Below are positions 5,475-6,440 of a DNA stretch of 6,440 nt, piece after piece. Position 1 is the first letter of the stretch; the number at the start of each line of letters is the position of its first letter. This DNA comes from E44-bin32 sp034430615 (GTDB taxonomy: Bacteria; Chloroflexota; Anaerolineae; Anaerolineales; E44-bin32). A program made the position numbers and the translations under genes. The stretch lies in assembly GCA_034430615.1 (NCBI GenBank), contig DAOUEJ010000146.1:1-6440 (forward strand), read 5' to 3'. The notes under the pieces were generated by a model, which did not search any database, was not told where the DNA came from, and saw only the letters and a list, made by a program, of their open reading frames with translations.

Positions 5475-6440
5475 ATGCGTACACTACGAGCTTGGTGGAG
5501 CATCTTTAGAACGGTCGGAACCGGCATGCGCGCTGGACGACAGAGCGATCGGATATTTCGCTATTTCGTCCTGCAGGCTTTGCAGACGATCGGTTTCTTT
5601 GAGTTCCTGAAACAACCACGGGGATACGGTGAAATATTGGCGGAATATGAGTTTGAGGACAATGAGTATACCCAAGAAGTGCTGAGTGTCTTGCTGCACG
5701 ATAAACAGGCCATGCTCGTACAGAACAGCGACACATTTTCAAGCAACCCTGAAGAACACGTCCCGGCACTGGATGACATCGTAGGGCAAACTGATAAGCG
5801 CATTCGCCAAATGGGCTTAATGGCGGAAGCCATGTCCGATAACATCATTGAGAGGATGCGGGCTGAACGGAAGGGATTTAAAGAAGTGTTCGAGGGTGAG
5901 GGGCAGCGCGTGGTAAAGATGTTCAATAACCTGCTCAGCGGCGGGATTTACTCGGGCATTCGTGCAGGATGCTTTAATTACCTGCCGCGTTCTGAATACC
6001 GCTGGTTGATGGATAAGGAACTGCTGGAGATTGGCTGCGGCAATGGGCTTGAAACGGCAGAGATCTGGCTCCGGATGAAGGGCCGGATCCGGATCACCGC
6101 TGTGGATTCCGTGCCGAGCATGCTCGAACTGGCCGAGAATCAGTTTGAGGCCTACCTCGATAAGCTCGATCCCGGCCATGCAGTCCTGACCGACGAGAAC
6201 ATGCCTGTTTTTCGCCAGGCGGATGCCATGCGGCTGCCCTTCCAAGATCACAGTTATGATGCGCTTTTCTGGCAGCTCCTGCTGCATTGGACCCCGGATC
6301 CGAACAAGGCTATCGCCGAAGCAATCCGGGTCGTGCGGCCAGGGGGACTGATCTTCGGCGCTCAGTCCTTCAAGCCCTACGTCCAGCCCTATCTGGATCT
6401 GGTCGTGCGCAGCAGCCGGAATTCCTACGGACTGTTCTGG
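5475..6440 (+). CDS. SAM-dependent class I methyltransferase with N-terminal winged-helix-like domain (3' end outside window)
   Basis: The frame stays open to the right edge and gives 322 residues. Residues about 20-95 (RIFRYFVLQALQTIGFFEFL, then GEILAEYEF and VLSVLLHDKQAMLVQNSDTF) look like the winged-helix dimerisation domain of O-methyltransferase-type enzymes. A helical linker follows at about 96-180. The Rossmann methyltransferase domain starts near 182: SAM-binding motif I is LLEIGCGNG (183-191), the acidic residue at the end of strand 2 is Asp211 in TAVDSVPSML, a motif with Asp250 is QADAMRLPF (248-256), and strand 4 is YDALFWQLLLHW (261-272). RVVRPGGLIFG (285-295) is the usual post-motif segment. 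The acceptor substrate cannot be read from this; small molecules are the usual targets of this architecture. It follows the receiver gene closely, so its expression may be linked to it. The C-terminus is missing, so completeness cannot be checked. Confidence 0.88.
   Translation, partial: MRTLRAWWSIFRTVGTGMRAGRQSDRIFRYFVLQALQTIGFFEFLKQPRGYGEILAEYEFEDNEYTQEVLSVLLHDKQAMLVQNSDTFSSNPEEHVPALDDIVGQTDKRIRQMGLMAEAMSDNIIERMRAERKGFKEVFEGEGQRVVKMFNNLLSGGIYSGIRAGCFNYLPRSEYRWLMDKELLEIGCGNGLETAEIWLRMKGRIRITAVDSVPSMLELAENQFEAYLDKLDPGHAVLTDENMPVFRQADAMRLPFQDHSYDALFWQLLLHWTPDPNKAIAEAIRVVRPGGLIFGAQSFKPYVQPYLDLVVRSSRNSYGLFW

Noticed and set aside
5817..6287. 156-codon minus-strand frame inside the SAM methyltransferase gene
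   Set aside because: The plus frame carries clear SAM-binding motifs at the same place, so this is a shadow.

Overview
This 6.4 kb bacterial window has moderate GC content. It holds five protein genes that I can support: two cut by the window edges, three complete. A coding-poor stretch of about 900 bp lies among them. The lineage cannot be fixed from the sequence alone. A non-pyrrolysine MttB-family methyltransferase beside an RpoD-like sigma factor with large inserts would fit an environmental Chloroflexota-type bacterium, but that is a guess from gene content and not a measurement.

Layout from left to right. Positions 3-875 (+) encode the C-terminal two thirds of an M20-family metallopeptidase (carnosinase/DapE-like). 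It is followed by two back-to-back stem-loops (920-964). Positions 876-1778 have no confident gene: there is one weak small ORF on + (1161-1400), and one somewhat better candidate on - (1511-1705, possibly from 1747) that sits directly downstream of the sigma gene. Positions 1779-3137 (-) encode a 452-residue sigma-70 family factor. Regions 1.2, 2, 3 and 4 are all recognisable. It lacks region 1.1, has a roughly 150-residue segment between regions 1.2 and 2.1 and about 30 extra residues in region 3, and has His in place of the first Trp of the region 2.3 Trp pair.

A 260-bp divergent intergenic region with nested inverted repeats separates the sigma gene from an MttB-family (trimethylamine/betaine-type) methyltransferase at 3398-4870 (+). 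That frame has no internal stop, so it does not need pyrrolysine. After a 178-bp gap come a stand-alone receiver (CheY/DivK-like) protein at 5049-5453 and, 21 bp later, a SAM-dependent methyltransferase with an N-terminal winged-helix-like domain (from 5475, cut by the right edge). These last two are probably cotranscribed.

How the genes work together is not obvious. No corrinoid protein, corrinoid reductive activase or histidine kinase is visible, so the partners of the MttB-like enzyme and of the receiver must be encoded elsewhere. The sigma factor and the MttB-like gene share one upstream region and may be regulated together. I see no CRISPR array, transposase, tRNA or rRNA, and no convincing new multi-gene system. 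The most unusual single item is the sigma factor.
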